Shown in pieces: positions 32,255-43,017 of a stretch of DNA of 64,000 nucleotides (its first letter is position 1; every line of letters begins with the position of its first letter). The DNA is from Phyllobacterium brassicacearum (lineage in GTDB: Bacteria; Pseudomonadota; Alphaproteobacteria; Rhizobiales; Rhizobiaceae), in contig NZ_PGGO01000008.1 of NCBI RefSeq assembly GCF_003010955.1, positions 124,001 through 188,000 of the forward strand. The letters are read 5' to 3'. A model generated the notes under the pieces. That model did no database searches. It was not told the origin of the DNA and saw only the letters and a program-made list of their open reading frames with translations. The translations under genes were made by a program, and so were the position numbers.

Positions 32255-35041
32255 ATGCTTGAGAAGACGTATGACGCAGCGGCTGTAGAGCCGGAGATCG
32301 CAAAACGCTGGGATGAAGCCGGTGCTTTCAAAGCGGGTGCCGGTTCGAAGCCAGGCGCCGATCCCTTTGCGGTCGTCATTCCGCCGCCGAATGTGACGGG
32401 TTCTCTACACATGGGGCATGCGCTCAACAATACGATTCAGGATATTCTCGTCCGTTTCGAGCGCATGCGTGGCAAAAACGTGCTGTGGCAGCCCGGCATG
32501 GACCATGCGGGTATCGCGACGCAGGTGGTGGTAGAGCGCCAATTGATGGAGCGCCAACAGCCGGGCCGCCGTGACATGGGCCGTGAGAAGTTCGTCGAAC
32601 GGATATGGGAGTGGAAGGCCGAGTCAGGCGGCATAATCGCCGACCAGCTGAAGCGTCTAGGCGCTTCCTGCGACTGGTCGCGTGAACGCTTCACGATGGA
32701 TGAGGGGCTGTCCAAGGCGGTTCTGGAAGTCTTTGTAACGCTTTACAAGGAAGATCTGATCTATAAGGACAAGCGACTCGTCAACTGGGATCCCAAGCTT
32801 TTGACCGCCATTTCCGACCTTGAGGTCGAACAGCGGGAGATCAAGGGCAATCTCTGGCATTTCCGCTATCCGCTGGAGAACGTCGCATTCGATCCTGAGA
32901 ATCCGCATACCTTTATTGTGGTGGCGACGACGCGGCCGGAGACCATGCTGGGCGATACCGGCGTTGCGGTTAATCCGGACGATTCCCGTTATCATGCGCT
33001 AGTCGATAATAACGTCGTCCTGCCGCTGGTTGGGCGTCATATCCCGATCGTCGCTGATGCCTATGCCGATCCCGAAGCGGGTTCCGGTGCGGTCAAGATC
33101 ACGCCGGCCCATGACTTCAACGATTTCGAAGTGGGCAAGCGCAACGATCTGCGCCAGATCAATATCCTCAACACGGACGCCACCATACACCTGAAGGACA
33201 ATGACGATTTCCTGGAGGGCCTTGAGCCATCGCGAAATCTAACTCAGCTCATTCATATGCTGGACGGCCAGGACCGTTTTGCCGCCCGCAAGATGATTGT
33301 CGGCATGATGGAAGAGGGCGGCTATCTCGACAAGGTCGAGGACCATACGCACATGGTTCCGCATGGGGACCGCGGCGGTGTTCCGGTCGAACCTTATCTG
33401 ACCGATCAGTGGTATGTGAACGCGGCTGAACTTGCCAAGCCGGCCATTGCCAGCGTGCGTGAGGGACGGACCAACTTCGTTCCGAAGAACTGGGAAAAGA
33501 CCTATTTCGAATGGATGGAGAACATTCAGCCCTGGACGATCTCGCGCCAGCTGTGGTGGGGTCATCAGATCCCGGCCTGGTATGGCCCGGATGGAAAGAT
33601 TTTCGTCGAGCGTAGTGAAGAAGAGGCGCTGAGCGCTGCCATTCAGCATTATCTCGCCCATGAAGGGCCTATGAAGGCCCATGTCGAAAACCTCATCGAA
33701 AACTTCAAGCCGGGCGAAATCCTGACACGCGACGAAGACGTTCTCGATACGTGGTTCTCCTCGGCCCTTTGGCCGTTCTCGACGCTGGGATGGCCGGACA
33801 AGACGCCGGAACTCAAGACGTATTATCAAACGGACGTGCTGGTCACCGGCTTCGATATCATCTTCTTCTGGGTCGCCCGGATGATGATGATGGGTCTGCA
33901 TTTCATGAATGAAGAACCGTTCCACACGGTTTACGTGCATGCCCTCGTCCGTGACAAGAACGGCGCCAAGATGTCGAAGTCCAAGGGCAATGTCATTGAC
34001 CCGCTGGAGTTGATCGACGAGTACGGCGCAGATGCGCTGCGATTCACGCTGGCGATCATGGCGGCTCAGGGACGCGATGTGAAGCTCGATCCGAGCCGCA
34101 TCGCCGGTTACCGCAATTTCGGTACCAAGCTTTGGAATTCGACGCGCTTTGCTGAAATGAACGGCGTTGCTCGCGACCCGTCGTTCCTCCCGGAGAATGC
34201 AAAGCTGACAGTCAATCGCTGGATCCTGACCGAACTCACCAATGCGGCCCGCGACGTCACCGACGGCATTACCAGCTACCGTTTCAACGAAGCTGCCAAT
34301 GCTGCCTATCGCTTCGTCTGGAACCAGTTCTGCGATTGGTACATCGAACTCTTGAAGCCGGTGTTCAACGGCGAGGACGCCGAGGCAAAGGCGGAAGCGC
34401 AAGCCTGCGCCGCCTATGTTCTGGACGAAATCTACAAATTGCTGCACCCGTTCATGCCGTTCATGACCGAAGAGCTTTGGGCGCATACGGCAGGCGAGGG
34501 GCAGAAGCGCGAGACCTTGCTATGCCACGCCGGCTGGCCGGAGCCCGAATTCCTCGATGCGGAAGCCGCTGCCGATATCAACTGGCTTATCGACCTGGTG
34601 ACCGGCATTCGCTCTGTACGTGCCGAGATGAATGTTCCGGCGTCGGCGATGGCGCCGCTAGTGGTCATCGGCGCCAATGAGGTGACACAAGAGCGGCTGC
34701 AGCGCCATGACGCTTCGATCAAATGGCGGGCACGCGTTGAAACGATCGCGCTGGCAGACGATGCGCCGAAGGGGTCGGCACAGTTCGTCATCGGTGAAGC
34801 CACGGCCTGTCTGCCGCTCGGCAGCCTCATCGACGTGAATGCCGAGATCGCCCGGCTTACCAAGGAAGCAAGCAAGATCGCCGATGAATCCGACAAGACC
34901 GGCAGGAAACTTGCTAACGAGAAATTCGTTGCCAATGCGAAGCCGGAAATCGTGGAGGCGGAACGTGAGCGGCTCGCCGAACTTCGCGCCGCGGCTGAAA
35001 AGATCGAAACGGCCATCCGCCGGGTCCGCGAGGCGAGCTGA
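32255..35041 (+). CDS. valS: valyl-tRNA synthetase
   Basis: 928 residues from the ATG at 32255 (a TTG directly before it is in frame). Class I motifs: PPPNVTGSLHMGHAL (HIGH) near residue 46 and KMSKSKGN near 573. The editing (CP1) domain lies between with GDTGVAVNP. The anticodon-binding domain follows and the C-terminal coiled coil (LTKEASKIADESDKTGRKL) is present. Normal length. It charges tRNA-Val in the cytoplasm. Confidence 0.96.
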   Translation: MLEKTYDAAAVEPEIAKRWDEAGAFKAGAGSKPGADPFAVVIPPPNVTGSLHMGHALNNTIQDILVRFERMRGKNVLWQPGMDHAGIATQVVVERQLMERQQPGRRDMGREKFVERIWEWKAESGGIIADQLKRLGASCDWSRERFTMDEGLSKAVLEVFVTLYKEDLIYKDKRLVNWDPKLLTAISDLEVEQREIKGNLWHFRYPLENVAFDPENPHTFIVVATTRPETMLGDTGVAVNPDDSRYHALVDNNVVLPLVGRHIPIVADAYADPEAGSGAVKITPAHDFNDFEVGKRNDLRQINILNTDATIHLKDNDDFLEGLEPSRNLTQLIHMLDGQDRFAARKMIVGMMEEGGYLDKVEDHTHMVPHGDRGGVPVEPYLTDQWYVNAAELAKPAIASVREGRTNFVPKNWEKTYFEWMENIQPWTISRQLWWGHQIPAWYGPDGKIFVERSEEEALSAAIQHYLAHEGPMKAHVENLIENFKPGEILTRDEDVLDTWFSSALWPFSTLGWPDKTPELKTYYQTDVLVTGFDIIFFWVARMMMMGLHFMNEEPFHTVYVHALVRDKNGAKMSKSKGNVIDPLELIDEYGADALRFTLAIMAAQGRDVKLDPSRIAGYRNFGTKLWNSTRFAEMNGVARDPSFLPENAKLTVNRWILTELTNAARDVTDGITSYRFNEAANAAYRFVWNQFCDWYIELLKPVFNGEDAEAKAEAQACAAYVLDEIYKLLHPFMPFMTEELWAHTAGEGQKRETLLCHAGWPEPEFLDAEAAADINWLIDLVTGIRSVRAEMNVPASAMAPLVVIGANEVTQERLQRHDASIKWRARVETIALADDAPKGSAQFVIGEATACLPLGSLIDVNAEIARLTKEASKIADESDKTGRKLANEKFVANAKPEIVEAERERLAELRAAAEKIETAIRRVREAS

Positions 35042-35355
35042 AGTCGAGCACCTCTGCCCGTTCGAGCGATTCTCCAACGGCATTAAATCAGGACTTCCCC
35101 TTGTGACGCAGGGGGAAGCTCCCCATTTAGGACGATGAAAAGCCCCAATTCCGTCATTTTTGAACGACGTTGCATTTGAGCAACAATGGCGTTTTTGGCA
35201 CAAAAAAGCTCCGATTTTGGCTCTAACTAATTCGACTTAATGCAGAAAATCGCAGAAACGTGTTGAGTGAAACGTGAAATTTCGAGATTTTGCGTTGTTC
35301 TACCTGTTTTCCGAATAATCGGCCTGTCGCAAATCCGTTGCACGATTGGCGGGCT
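35042..35355 (+). other. gap downstream of valS without a gene
   Basis: Holds an imperfect hairpin CTTCCCC (35094-35100) with GGGGAAG (35112-35118), but no T-run, so it is at best a weak terminator for valS. The rest is AT-rich leader DNA of the porin gene. A long in-frame extension of the porin from 35267 lacks a ribosome site and is not used. Confidence 0.35.
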
Positions 35356-35382
35356 TTGTTACCTATTACGTATTGGTAACAA
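35356..35382. promoter_or_regulatory. 27-base inverted repeat upstream of the FadL-type porin
   Basis: TTGTTACC (35356-35363) and GGTAACAA (35375-35382) are perfect 8-base arms around 11 AT-rich bases. It lies 56 bases before the porin ATG, in a promoter position. The symmetric form suits a dimeric repressor or activator; its identity is unknown. Confidence 0.5.
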
Positions 35383-35437
35383 TTTTGCTGAACTGTTGTT
35401 GCGTTCAGGAAGCTTTTCAGACTTTCGGGGAGGACTA

Positions 35438-36733
35438 ATGTCAAAAGCTATATCAACGATTTTGGGCGGGGCGTTGCTTTTGACGGGCGTGGCCTCTGCT
35501 GCTCAGGCCGGGGGGCTTGAGCGCGGAGGCTACAACTGGGACCTGTTGTTCGAGCCAGGCCGTGTTGCAACGGAAGCCGGCGTGATCTATGTCATGCCTG
35601 ATCGCAGGATCAAGAATGCTGTGGACACGCGGCCCATTGATGGCCGGGGCGCCAACGGCATTGGGGGCGGTGCGACCTCCGTCGATGAAACGCCGGACTA
35701 TTCTGTTCCGCGTTTCGGCTTGAAGGTAGGTATCACTGACGAAGCCGACTGCCTTGCCACCTACAGCCAACCTTGGGGTGTGCATACAGATCCGGGTGCT
35801 GACTGGGTCGGCGCAAATCAGAACATCGAGACCAAGATCGACAGCGACGATTACGGCCTGACCTGTTCCTACAAGTTTGCCTTGAACAAGGGATATCTGC
35901 GTGCCATTGGCGGCGTGTCCTATCAGGAACTCGATGGTTTCAAGAACAGGCTCGTGTTTGGCAATATCTTCCAAACACCTTTCGCCGCTCTTGGTTACGA
36001 CGGCCAAGGACTTCTCTCATTGAATGCAGATGGGGTGGGCTGGCGTGCTGGTGTTGCTTATGAACTTCCCGAATACGCGTTACGCGCCAGCCTTATTTAT
36101 AATGCTGAAATTGACCTTGGCCAAATCAACGGCACGGTCGATCTGACAGAGATTCCAGGCGCCCTGGCGTCGACCCTGCGCAATCCGTTTGTGGGGCGCG
36201 TGACTGACGTTTACGGCACCGCGACGATGCCGCAGTCGTTGGAATTCAAGTGGCAGACCGGCATTGCTCCCGATTGGCTGGCCTTCGGTACCGTGAAGTG
36301 GGTTGACTGGAGCGTTCTCGAGGTTGTTGCCTTCTGCCCGACATCGACGAAGGCCCTCGGATCCTGCGGACCGAGCTCGCCCTTCCGGCTGACATCGCTG
36401 GATCTGATGTTCCAGGACGGCTGGACTATCTCTGCCGGTCTTGGCCACAAGTTTAACGACCAATGGAGCGGATCGGCTCAGATCAGCTGGGATCGCGGTA
36501 CGTCCACCGGTCTGACCACACAAACCGATACTTATCTCCTGTCAGGTGGTGTTTCCTACACTCCGAACAAGAATATCGAGATACGCGCCGGTGGCGCGGC
36601 GGGTGTGCTGACGTCAGGTTCATATGGCCCCACGGCTTGCCCGGGCACTCAGACCTGCGGTACCGACGTGACCTATGACTTTGGCGATGATTTCGTCGGT
36701 GCCCTGTCACTTTCGGGTAAGCTCAAGTTCTGA
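35438..36733 (+). CDS. FadL/OmpP1-type outer membrane transporter
   Basis: 431 residues, ATG after GGGGAGG. Signal peptide MSKAISTILGGALLLTGVAS ends near AAQA. The body is beta-barrel-like with alternating strands and a C-terminal LSLSGKLKF ending in Phe. GLKVGITDEADCLATYSQPWG and the LEFKWQTGIAPDWLAFGTVKW region match the FadL family, which moves long-chain fatty acids or other hydrophobic compounds. Three loops carry Cys (CPTSTKALGSC and CPGTQTC). It stands alone between a palindrome and a terminator. Confidence 0.85.
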   Translation: MSKAISTILGGALLLTGVASAAQAGGLERGGYNWDLLFEPGRVATEAGVIYVMPDRRIKNAVDTRPIDGRGANGIGGGATSVDETPDYSVPRFGLKVGITDEADCLATYSQPWGVHTDPGADWVGANQNIETKIDSDDYGLTCSYKFALNKGYLRAIGGVSYQELDGFKNRLVFGNIFQTPFAALGYDGQGLLSLNADGVGWRAGVAYELPEYALRASLIYNAEIDLGQINGTVDLTEIPGALASTLRNPFVGRVTDVYGTATMPQSLEFKWQTGIAPDWLAFGTVKWVDWSVLEVVAFCPTSTKALGSCGPSSPFRLTSLDLMFQDGWTISAGLGHKFNDQWSGSAQISWDRGTSTGLTTQTDTYLLSGGVSYTPNKNIEIRAGGAAGVLTSGSYGPTACPGTQTCGTDVTYDFGDDFVGALSLSGKLKF

Positions 36734-36754
36734 TCCAAACCCTTGATAATAAAG

Positions 36755-36784
36755 AAAAGCCCGGCACAGCCGGGCTTTTTTGTT
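36755..36784 (+). terminator. intrinsic terminator after the FadL-type gene
   Basis: AAAAGCCCGGC (36755-36765) pairs with GCCGGGCTTTT (36769-36779) around ACA, and the T-run continues to 36781. Confidence 0.9.
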
Positions 36785-37315
36785 TCGAAGGCGGGATAAT
36801 CCGAAGATTTGCGCCGGGCACAGAACCATTTTCACGGGCTCATCAAATTTTGTGACGATTCAGCAACACTTCTGGGCGATGATTTGTGGCGCGAGCGCGG
36901 AGGGCAAATCTGCCCATTTTGCGCCACAAACCCGGAGCACCTCGAAAGGGCGGCAACCGCGGTTGGTTGGAAGGCATATGCAATAGTGCAGATGTTCCGC
37001 ATGGGGAAATGATGGACGCGACTTCTAACTTACAGGCAAGCACTTCACGCCGTCACGCTTTGCCTGGCTCCCATAGGGTTTTTGACGCGACCTGCCCAAC
37101 TCACGCCGATGTTACCGCTAAACGAAGCTTTCGCGCCTCTATTGGCCGTACTATTGCCGGAAATCGGTCAAATGATTGCTGGAATGACGTGCAAGATTTG
37201 AACATCCCGTCGCTGGCTGCCGTGTCGATGCAGCCTGGCGGGAGTTGCACCCGGGCCGCTGGTATGGCGCGCGTTGCCGCGACACAGCTGATATGGGTGA
37301 AGAAAGAACACTGCA
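36785..37315 (+). other. upstream region of exoR, no gene supported
   Basis: 531 bases. A 147-residue frame (36886-37329) has no ribosome site, is rich in Arg, Ser and Ala in a random way and overlaps the exoR start, so I do not accept it. The exoR promoter must lie here, but I cannot point to a convincing one. Confidence 0.4.
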
Positions 37316-38110
37316 ATGCTCATCGCTGATCGTTTTCTCTCTCCGCTTGTCGGGATTGGCCTGTTGATGAGCGCCATGGTGGGCCCTTGCTTTGCTTTCG
37401 ATACCCAGAATGAGGTGAAGGAGGATTCGAGCCCTTTCGCACTCTTCAAGTTTGGATTCTCTGCCTACAAGAATGGTCACAAGGATGAGGCGGTGAAAGC
37501 GCTGCGCTTTGCCGCGGAGAAGGGCCATCAGGGCGCGAACTGGAAGCTCGCCCGCATGTATGCGGAGGGCGATGGGGTCAAGGAAGATGACTACCAGGCA
37601 TACAAAATGTTCGAACAGGTCGTTCAGGAGGGCGCCGACCAAGGCACCGAGAACGAAAGCTATGTCGCCGATGCACTGGTAGCGCTCGCAGGCTATGTGA
37701 AGCGGGGTATCCCCAATTCGCCGATCCGCTCCAATCCCGGCGCGGCGCGGGACCTTTACCTGCAGGCCGCATCGAATTTTGGCGACTCCGATGCACAGTT
37801 CGAGCTTGGCAAGATGCTGATGAAGGGCGAGGGCGGTCAGCCCAATCCCAATCAGGCCGCCCGCTGGTTCCGCCTGTCGGCGCAAAAAGGCAACGCCGGC
37901 GCGCAGGCCATGCTCGGCAATCTCTTGTTCCAGGCAGGTAAGACCGTGCGCGGCCTCGCCATGATGACGGCGGCGCTCGAGCACGCCAGCAAGCAGGACC
38001 GGGCCTGGATCCGCGATGTGCAGGAACAGGCATTCTCGATATCGGATGAGGCCGACCGGCGCACCGCGATGGTGCTGGCCGAGGATATCATCAAGACCGG
38101 CGATTTCTGA
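37316..38110 (+). CDS. exoR: ExoR, periplasmic Sel1-repeat regulator
   Basis: 264 residues with a signal peptide ending near CFA. Residues 40-230 are Sel1-type repeats (ALRFAAEKGHQGANWKLARM, AQFELGKMLMKGEGG, AQAMLGNLLFQAGKTVRGLA). Start SPFALFKFGFSAYKNGHKDEA and end DRAWIRDVQEQAFSIS.EADRR match ExoR of Sinorhizobium, close to its length of 268. There it binds ExoS in the periplasm and keeps the ExoS/ChvI two-component system off, controlling succinoglycan, motility and acid response. No exoS or chvI gene is in this window. Confidence 0.85.
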   Translation: MLIADRFLSPLVGIGLLMSAMVGPCFAFDTQNEVKEDSSPFALFKFGFSAYKNGHKDEAVKALRFAAEKGHQGANWKLARMYAEGDGVKEDDYQAYKMFEQVVQEGADQGTENESYVADALVALAGYVKRGIPNSPIRSNPGAARDLYLQAASNFGDSDAQFELGKMLMKGEGGQPNPNQAARWFRLSAQKGNAGAQAMLGNLLFQAGKTVRGLAMMTAALEHASKQDRAWIRDVQEQAFSISDEADRRTAMVLAEDIIKTGDF

Positions 38111-38427
38111 GCAATCACTTATATGGCAATGCGCCGGGCATGGACTGCCGGTGGTTGGGTCGGACACAGCACGCCGCCAGGCGCTGATATTGGTTCCTTG
38201 ATGCCAAACGCGCTTCAAGGAATTGCAGCGCACGGAGGTGTGGTCGAAAACCTGCGAGCAGACCCATCCGCCCTTCGACCATGGTGAGATGTTCGAGTAG
38301 AGAACCGCGTTGCAAAAACAACACGACAGGCAGACCCTGTCTGAGTATTGCGCACAATTGAAATGCGGAAGGATCCCCGGTCAATTCGCCGAAGGTCTAG
38401 GGGAAAACGTCATAAATCTGTTGCGGA
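38111..38427. other. gap between convergent exoR and xthA
   Basis: 317 bases between two converging genes. I see short unsupported frames only, and no clear terminator hairpin with T-run. Confidence 0.35.
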
Positions 38428-39207
38428 TCAAGCGATCGAAATTGCGACGGGCACGTGGTCCGAAGGCTTTTCCCAGGCACGGACATGTTTTTCAATGCTA
38501 GCGGATTCGAATAGGTTCGCCGCTTCCGGTGACAGCATCAAATGGTCGATTCGAATGCCGTTGTTCTTCTGCCAGGCGCCTGCCTGATAATCCCAGAATG
38601 TATAGGTGCCAGCTTCATCGGTGACGCTGCGAACGGCGTCGGTAAAGCCGAGATTTTCCAAACGCCGGAAGGCCTGGCGTGTCTCTGGCTGAAACAGAGC
38701 GTCGTTGACCCAGGCTTCCGGATTCCTTGCGTCGATCGGTTCGGGGATCACATTGTAGTCGCCGGCCAGGATGAGCGGCTCCTCCAATGCAAGCCGCTCC
38801 TCGGCCCAGCGCTCCAGCCGCGCCATCCAGCGCAACTTGTACGGAAACTTTTCGGTGTCGATCGGGTTGCCGTTCGGCAGATAGAGTGACACGACGCGAA
38901 GGACGCCTTTCTCCGTCGAGAACACTGCCTCGATGAATCGGGCTTGCTCGTCGGCTTCCTCGCCCGGAAGGCCGCGGGTCACTTCTTCAGGGGATATCTT
39001 GGATAATATCGCGACGCCGTTGAAACCTTTTTGGCCATGGGTTTCCACATGATAGCCGAGGGCTTCCAGTTCGAAACGCGGGAAGCCATCATCAACAGAT
39101 TTGATTTCCTGCAAGCAGACGATGTCCGGATCGGATTCCTTGAGCCATGCCGTGAGCACTTCTATGCGCGCTTTGACGCCATTGATGTTCCAGGTAACGA
39201 TTTTCAT
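38428..39207 (-). CDS. xthA: exodeoxyribonuclease III
   Basis: 259 residues from the ATG at 39207; the in-frame extension to 39249 is not conserved-looking. Mg-dependent AP endonuclease fold: MKIVTWNINGVKAR, CLQEIKSVDDGFP, VSLYLPNG, ILAGDYNVIPEPIDARNP, GIRIDHLMLSPE and KPSDHVPVAISIA supply the Asn, Glu, Asp, Asn, Asp and His of the active site. It cleaves DNA at abasic sites and trims 3' ends in base-excision repair. It lies 45 bases after erpA on the same strand. Confidence 0.94.
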   Translation of the reverse strand: MKIVTWNINGVKARIEVLTAWLKESDPDIVCLQEIKSVDDGFPRFELEALGYHVETHGQKGFNGVAILSKISPEEVTRGLPGEEADEQARFIEAVFSTEKGVLRVVSLYLPNGNPIDTEKFPYKLRWMARLERWAEERLALEEPLILAGDYNVIPEPIDARNPEAWVNDALFQPETRQAFRRLENLGFTDAVRSVTDEAGTYTFWDYQAGAWQKNNGIRIDHLMLSPEAANLFESASIEKHVRAWEKPSDHVPVAISIA

Positions 39208-39252
39208 GGAGATCCCGGTTCTGGTTACAACAGCGGTGTTGGCAGACAAACG

Positions 39253-39588
39253 TCAGATCGAAAAACTGGTTCCGCAGCCGCAGGACGCTGTTGCGTTGGG
39301 ATTGCGGATCTGGAAGGACTGACCCATCAGATCATCGACGAAGTCAATCTCAGAACCGCCAATATAGGGCAGGGAGATGGAATCGATGAGAACCTTCGCG
39401 CCGAGCTTTTCGATGACGATATCGTCTTCGTCCTGTACATCGACCAGATCGTATTTGTAGGAGAAGCCCGAGCAGCCGCCGCCTTCAACAGAAATGCGCA
39501 GGGCGGTCTTTTCCGGTTCGGATTTCAGAATCGCCGAGATGCGCTTTGCAGCGGCGTCGGAGACAGAAACATTTGCAACTTCGGTCAT
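39253..39588 (-). CDS. erpA: iron-sulfur cluster insertion protein, HesB/ErpA type
   Basis: 111 residues. Conserved GGGCSGFSYKYDLVD with Cys, and the C-terminal ASCGCGTSFSI with the other two Cys, are the A-type carrier ligands. It delivers Fe-S clusters to apo-proteins in the cytoplasm. Normal length; ATG at 39588. It is divergent from dgt and precedes xthA; this order is common in Rhizobiales. Confidence 0.92.
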   Translation of the reverse strand: MTEVANVSVSDAAAKRISAILKSEPEKTALRISVEGGGCSGFSYKYDLVDVQDEDDIVIEKLGAKVLIDSISLPYIGGSEIDFVDDLMGQSFQIRNPNATASCGCGTSFSI

Positions 39589-39746
39589 TCTTTCATGGTC
39601 CTTTGCGGATTACTCCGCTTCGCATCGCCAAGGATTGACATTGCACTGTCACATCTTGCCGTTCATCATACACAATAGCTAAGAATTGGCGACTGCGAAG
39701 TCAACGTTATCAGCAGTCTGAGGATGGGAAGGCACATATTTCAATC

Positions 39747-40955
39747 ATGTCCATGCAGGGTATCGGTTTCGGTTACAGGGAGAGGGCGCCCTATGCGTGC
39801 GATCCGAATGCGAGCCGGGGAAGGCTTGTGCCCGAGAGCGAGAGCCCTACGCGTACCGTGTTCCAGCGTGATCGCGATCGCATCATTCATTCGACGGCAT
39901 TCCGGCGGCTGAAGCACAAGACGCAGGTGTTTATCGCGCACGAGGGCGATCATTATCGGACCAGACTGACGCACACGATCGAGGTAGCGCAGATCGCCCG
40001 GGCGCTGGCGCGCTCGATGCGCCTGGACGAGGACCTGGCTGAGGCCATCGCTCTCGTTCATGATTTCGGCCATACCCCTTTCGGCCATACGGGCGAGGAT
40101 GCGCTGAACGAAAAGATGCGGGAATTCGGCGGCTTTGATCACAACGCGCAGTCATTGCGGATCGTGACAAACCTCGAAAGGCGCTATGCCGAGTTCGACG
40201 GGTTGAATCTGACATGGGAAACATTGGAAGGTTTGGTCAAACACAACGGGCCGCTGACGGACGACGCGGGCAAGGGGTTAGGGCATCCAGTGCCCGCACC
40301 AATTCTCGAATACAACGCCCATCACGATCTGGAATTGGCACGTTTTGCCTCATTGGAAGCCCAATGCGCGGCGATTGCCGACGACATCGCCTACAATGCG
40401 CACGATATCGATGACGGGCTTCGTTCGGGCCTGTTATCGCTTGACGCCCTGGAAGATGTGGCGATCACCGGAGATATTCTCCGGGCTGTGCGGCAGAAAT
40501 ATCCTGCCCTTGACGATGTGCGTACGTCGCATGAGATCGTCCGGAGGCAGATCACGATCATGGTTGAAGACGTGATACGCGCTGCGCAGGCCAATCTCGA
40601 AATGCTCAAGCCGCAGACAGTCGGCGATATTCACGGCGCTGGGCGAACGATCGTCGGATTTTCAGCGCCGCTGCGCGAAGAGGAGAAAATGCTCAAGGCG
40701 TTTCTGTACAAGAACCTCTATTTCCACGCGAGTGTGGTGCGCGTGCGCAAATCCGCTGACAGGATTGTGAGGGAGCTGTTCGACGCCTATCTCGCCGATG
40801 AGCAATGCATGCCTGAAGGTTGGCGCGACGGGCGGAAACAGGCCGATCTGGCTGCGCGCGCGAGGCTCGTGGCGGATTTCCTGGCGGGTATGACCGACAC
40901 CTATGCTGTGCGCGAACACCGCAGGTTGTTTGACGACACGCCCGATTTGGCCTAG
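39747..40955 (+). CDS. dgt: dGTP triphosphohydrolase-like HD protein
   Basis: 402 residues. HD phosphohydrolase motifs: [31 protein letters not shown] and later [15 protein letters not shown] give the metal-binding His/Asp set. The start [27 protein letters not shown] is typical of the deoxyguanosinetriphosphate triphosphohydrolase-like group, which cleaves dNTPs to nucleoside and triphosphate. It lies before argS in the same direction, as in other Rhizobiales. Confidence 0.92.
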   Translation: MSMQGIGFGYRERAPYACDPNASRGRLVPESESPTRTVFQRDRDRIIHSTAFRRLKHKTQVFIAHEGDHYRTRLTHTIEVAQIARALARSMRLDEDLAEAIALVHDFGHTPFGHTGEDALNEKMREFGGFDHNAQSLRIVTNLERRYAEFDGLNLTWETLEGLVKHNGPLTDDAGKGLGHPVPAPILEYNAHHDLELARFASLEAQCAAIADDIAYNAHDIDDGLRSGLLSLDALEDVAITGDILRAVRQKYPALDDVRTSHEIVRRQITIMVEDVIRAAQANLEMLKPQTVGDIHGAGRTIVGFSAPLREEEKMLKAFLYKNLYFHASVVRVRKSADRIVRELFDAYLADEQCMPEGWRDGRKQADLAARARLVADFLAGMTDTYAVREHRRLFDDTPDLA

Positions 40956-41162
40956 AGACCTCTGCAAATCCACCCCGATGGCCATCTGATGCGATTTTCT
41001 GCGCTTCCGGTGCTCACGGACCAACAAGTCCGCTGCGCTCCGGTTCTCGAAAACCACATCAGACTGCATCATCAGGCTGAATTTTCAAATGGTCTCTGAA
41101 GGCGAGCGCAACGTCGGCAAATAGCCGGTAATTTTATACAAACCCCGAATGAGTATGACGTC

Positions 41163-42920
41163 ATGAACATCTTCGCCGATTTCGACGCGCGGATTAAGAA
41201 AGCCCTGCAAGCGCTTGAATTGCAAACAACCGATGGCGCAGAGATGGATTTGTCACGTGTGGGTGTAGAGCCGCCACGCGATCCAAGCCATGGCGACATC
41301 GCGACCAATGCGGCAATGGTGCTTTCGAAGGCGGTCGGGCAAAATCCGCGCGAACTTGCGGTCAGGATCGGCGAGGCGCTGAAAAATGACCCCGATGTCG
41401 GTTCCGTGGACGTTGCGGGACCTGGCTTCATCAATCTGCGCCTGAAGGATTCCTACTGGCACGGCCAACTTGCCGGGATGCTGAGTGCAGGTCTCGACTA
41501 TGGCCGGTCGAAACTCGGCTATGGTCACCGCGTCAACGTCGAATATGTTTCGGCGAATCCCACTGGCCCGATGCATGTCGGTCACTGCCGAGGTGCGGTT
41601 GTTGGCGATGCCCTGGCGAATCTACTCAAATTTGCCGGCTACGACGTCGCCAAGGAATACTACATCAACGATGCCGGGGCGCAGATCGATGTGCTGGCAA
41701 GCTCTGTGATGTTGCGGTATCGCGAGGCGCTCGGGGAGCAGATCGGCGATATTCCTGCAGGGCTCTATCCTGGCGATTACCTCGTGCCCGTTGGGCAAGC
41801 ACTCGCGGCCGATTATGGCACGAAGCTCCTGGAGATGCCGGAGGATGAAGCTCTTGCCATCGTCAAGGACCGGACGATCGATGCGATGATGGCGATGATC
41901 CGCGACGATCTCGCCTCGCTCAATGTCCATCATGACGTATTCTTCTCCGAGCGCACGCTGCACGCGAACAATGCCAAGCTGATCCGCTCTGCGATCAATG
42001 ATCTGACGCTGAAGGGCCACGTCTACAAGGGCAAGCTGCCGCCGCCCAAGGGGCAATTGCCGGAAGATTGGGAAGATCGCGAGCAAACCCTGTTCCGGTC
42101 AACCGATGTGGGCGATGATATCGACCGGCCACTGGTCAAGTCCGATGGTCAGTTCACCTATTTCGCCGCCGATGTTGCCTATTTCAAGGACAAATATGAC
42201 AGGCACTTCGATGAGATGATCTATGTGCTTGGTGCCGATCATGGCGGTTATATCAAACGGCTCGAATCCCTGGCGCGGGCTGTTTCGGGCGGAACGGCGA
42301 AGCTGACCGTATTGATCTGCCAGCTCGTCAAACTCTATCGCAACGGCGAACCCGTGCGGATGTCGAAACGGTCAGGCGAGTTCGTCACCCTGCGCGATGT
42401 GGTGGAAGAAGTAGGCCGGGATCCGGTGCGGTTCATGATGCTGTACCGGAAGAACGACGCCCCGCTCGATTTCGATTTCGCCAAGGTGACCGAGCATTCC
42501 AAGGACAATCCAGTCTTCTACGTGCAATATGCTTCGGCGCGCTGTCATTCGGTCTTCAGGCAGGCGATGGAGCAGCTTGGCATTGGCGAGGAAGCATTGG
42601 CTGGGAGTGCCCAGCACTTCGGTTTGCTGACAGATGAGAGTGAAATTGCGCTTATTCGCAAGCTCGCGGAGTACCCGCGGCTGATTGAAACAGCCGCCTT
42701 GCACCAGGAGCCGCACAGGCTTGCATTCTACCTATACGACCTTGCAAGTTCGCTGCATACGCAGTGGAACAAGGGAACCGAAAATCCGGACTTACGTTTT
42801 ATTAAGGTTAACGATCCAAACTTGTCCAAAGCCAGGCTAGGGCTGGTTCAGGTTGTTTCGAAAGTCCTGGCGTCCGGATTGTCAATAATAGGTGCGGACG
42901 CCCCGACTGAAATGCGCTAA
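41163..42920 (+). CDS. argS: arginyl-tRNA synthetase
   Basis: 585 residues. The N-terminal additional domain ([24 protein letters not shown]) is followed by the class I motif [21 protein letters not shown]. The second motif is [13 protein letters not shown] in place of KMSKS, usual for ArgRS. The C-terminal DALR domain ends with [13 protein letters not shown] at 41163. It is followed at about 100 bases by the SPOR gene. Confidence 0.96.
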   Translation: MNIFADFDARIKKALQALELQTTDGAEMDLSRVGVEPPRDPSHGDIATNAAMVLSKAVGQNPRELAVRIGEALKNDPDVGSVDVAGPGFINLRLKDSYWHGQLAGMLSAGLDYGRSKLGYGHRVNVEYVSANPTGPMHVGHCRGAVVGDALANLLKFAGYDVAKEYYINDAGAQIDVLASSVMLRYREALGEQIGDIPAGLYPGDYLVPVGQALAADYGTKLLEMPEDEALAIVKDRTIDAMMAMIRDDLASLNVHHDVFFSERTLHANNAKLIRSAINDLTLKGHVYKGKLPPPKGQLPEDWEDREQTLFRSTDVGDDIDRPLVKSDGQFTYFAADVAYFKDKYDRHFDEMIYVLGADHGGYIKRLESLARAVSGGTAKLTVLICQLVKLYRNGEPVRMSKRSGEFVTLRDVVEEVGRDPVRFMMLYRKNDAPLDFDFAKVTEHSKDNPVFYVQYASARCHSVFRQAMEQLGIGEEALAGSAQHFGLLTDESEIALIRKLAEYPRLIETAALHQEPHRLAFYLYDLASSLHTQWNKGTENPDLRFIKVNDPNLSKARLGLVQVVSKVLASGLSIIGADAPTEMR

Positions 42921-43017
42921 GGCGTAGAAATCCTGTCAACTTTTGCCCACATTGCGCTGGTATGGCCAATGCGTGACGTTTTTTGACGTCCACAGTTGAG
43001 AGTACAGGATTAACGCC

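Noticed and set aside
33239-34486. 415-residue minus-strand ORF inside valS.
   Set aside because: Antisense shadow of a highly conserved gene; no ribosome site or domain.
36886-37329. 147-residue ORF upstream of exoR.
   Set aside because: No ribosome site, random-looking Arg/Ser/Ala composition and overlap with the exoR start.
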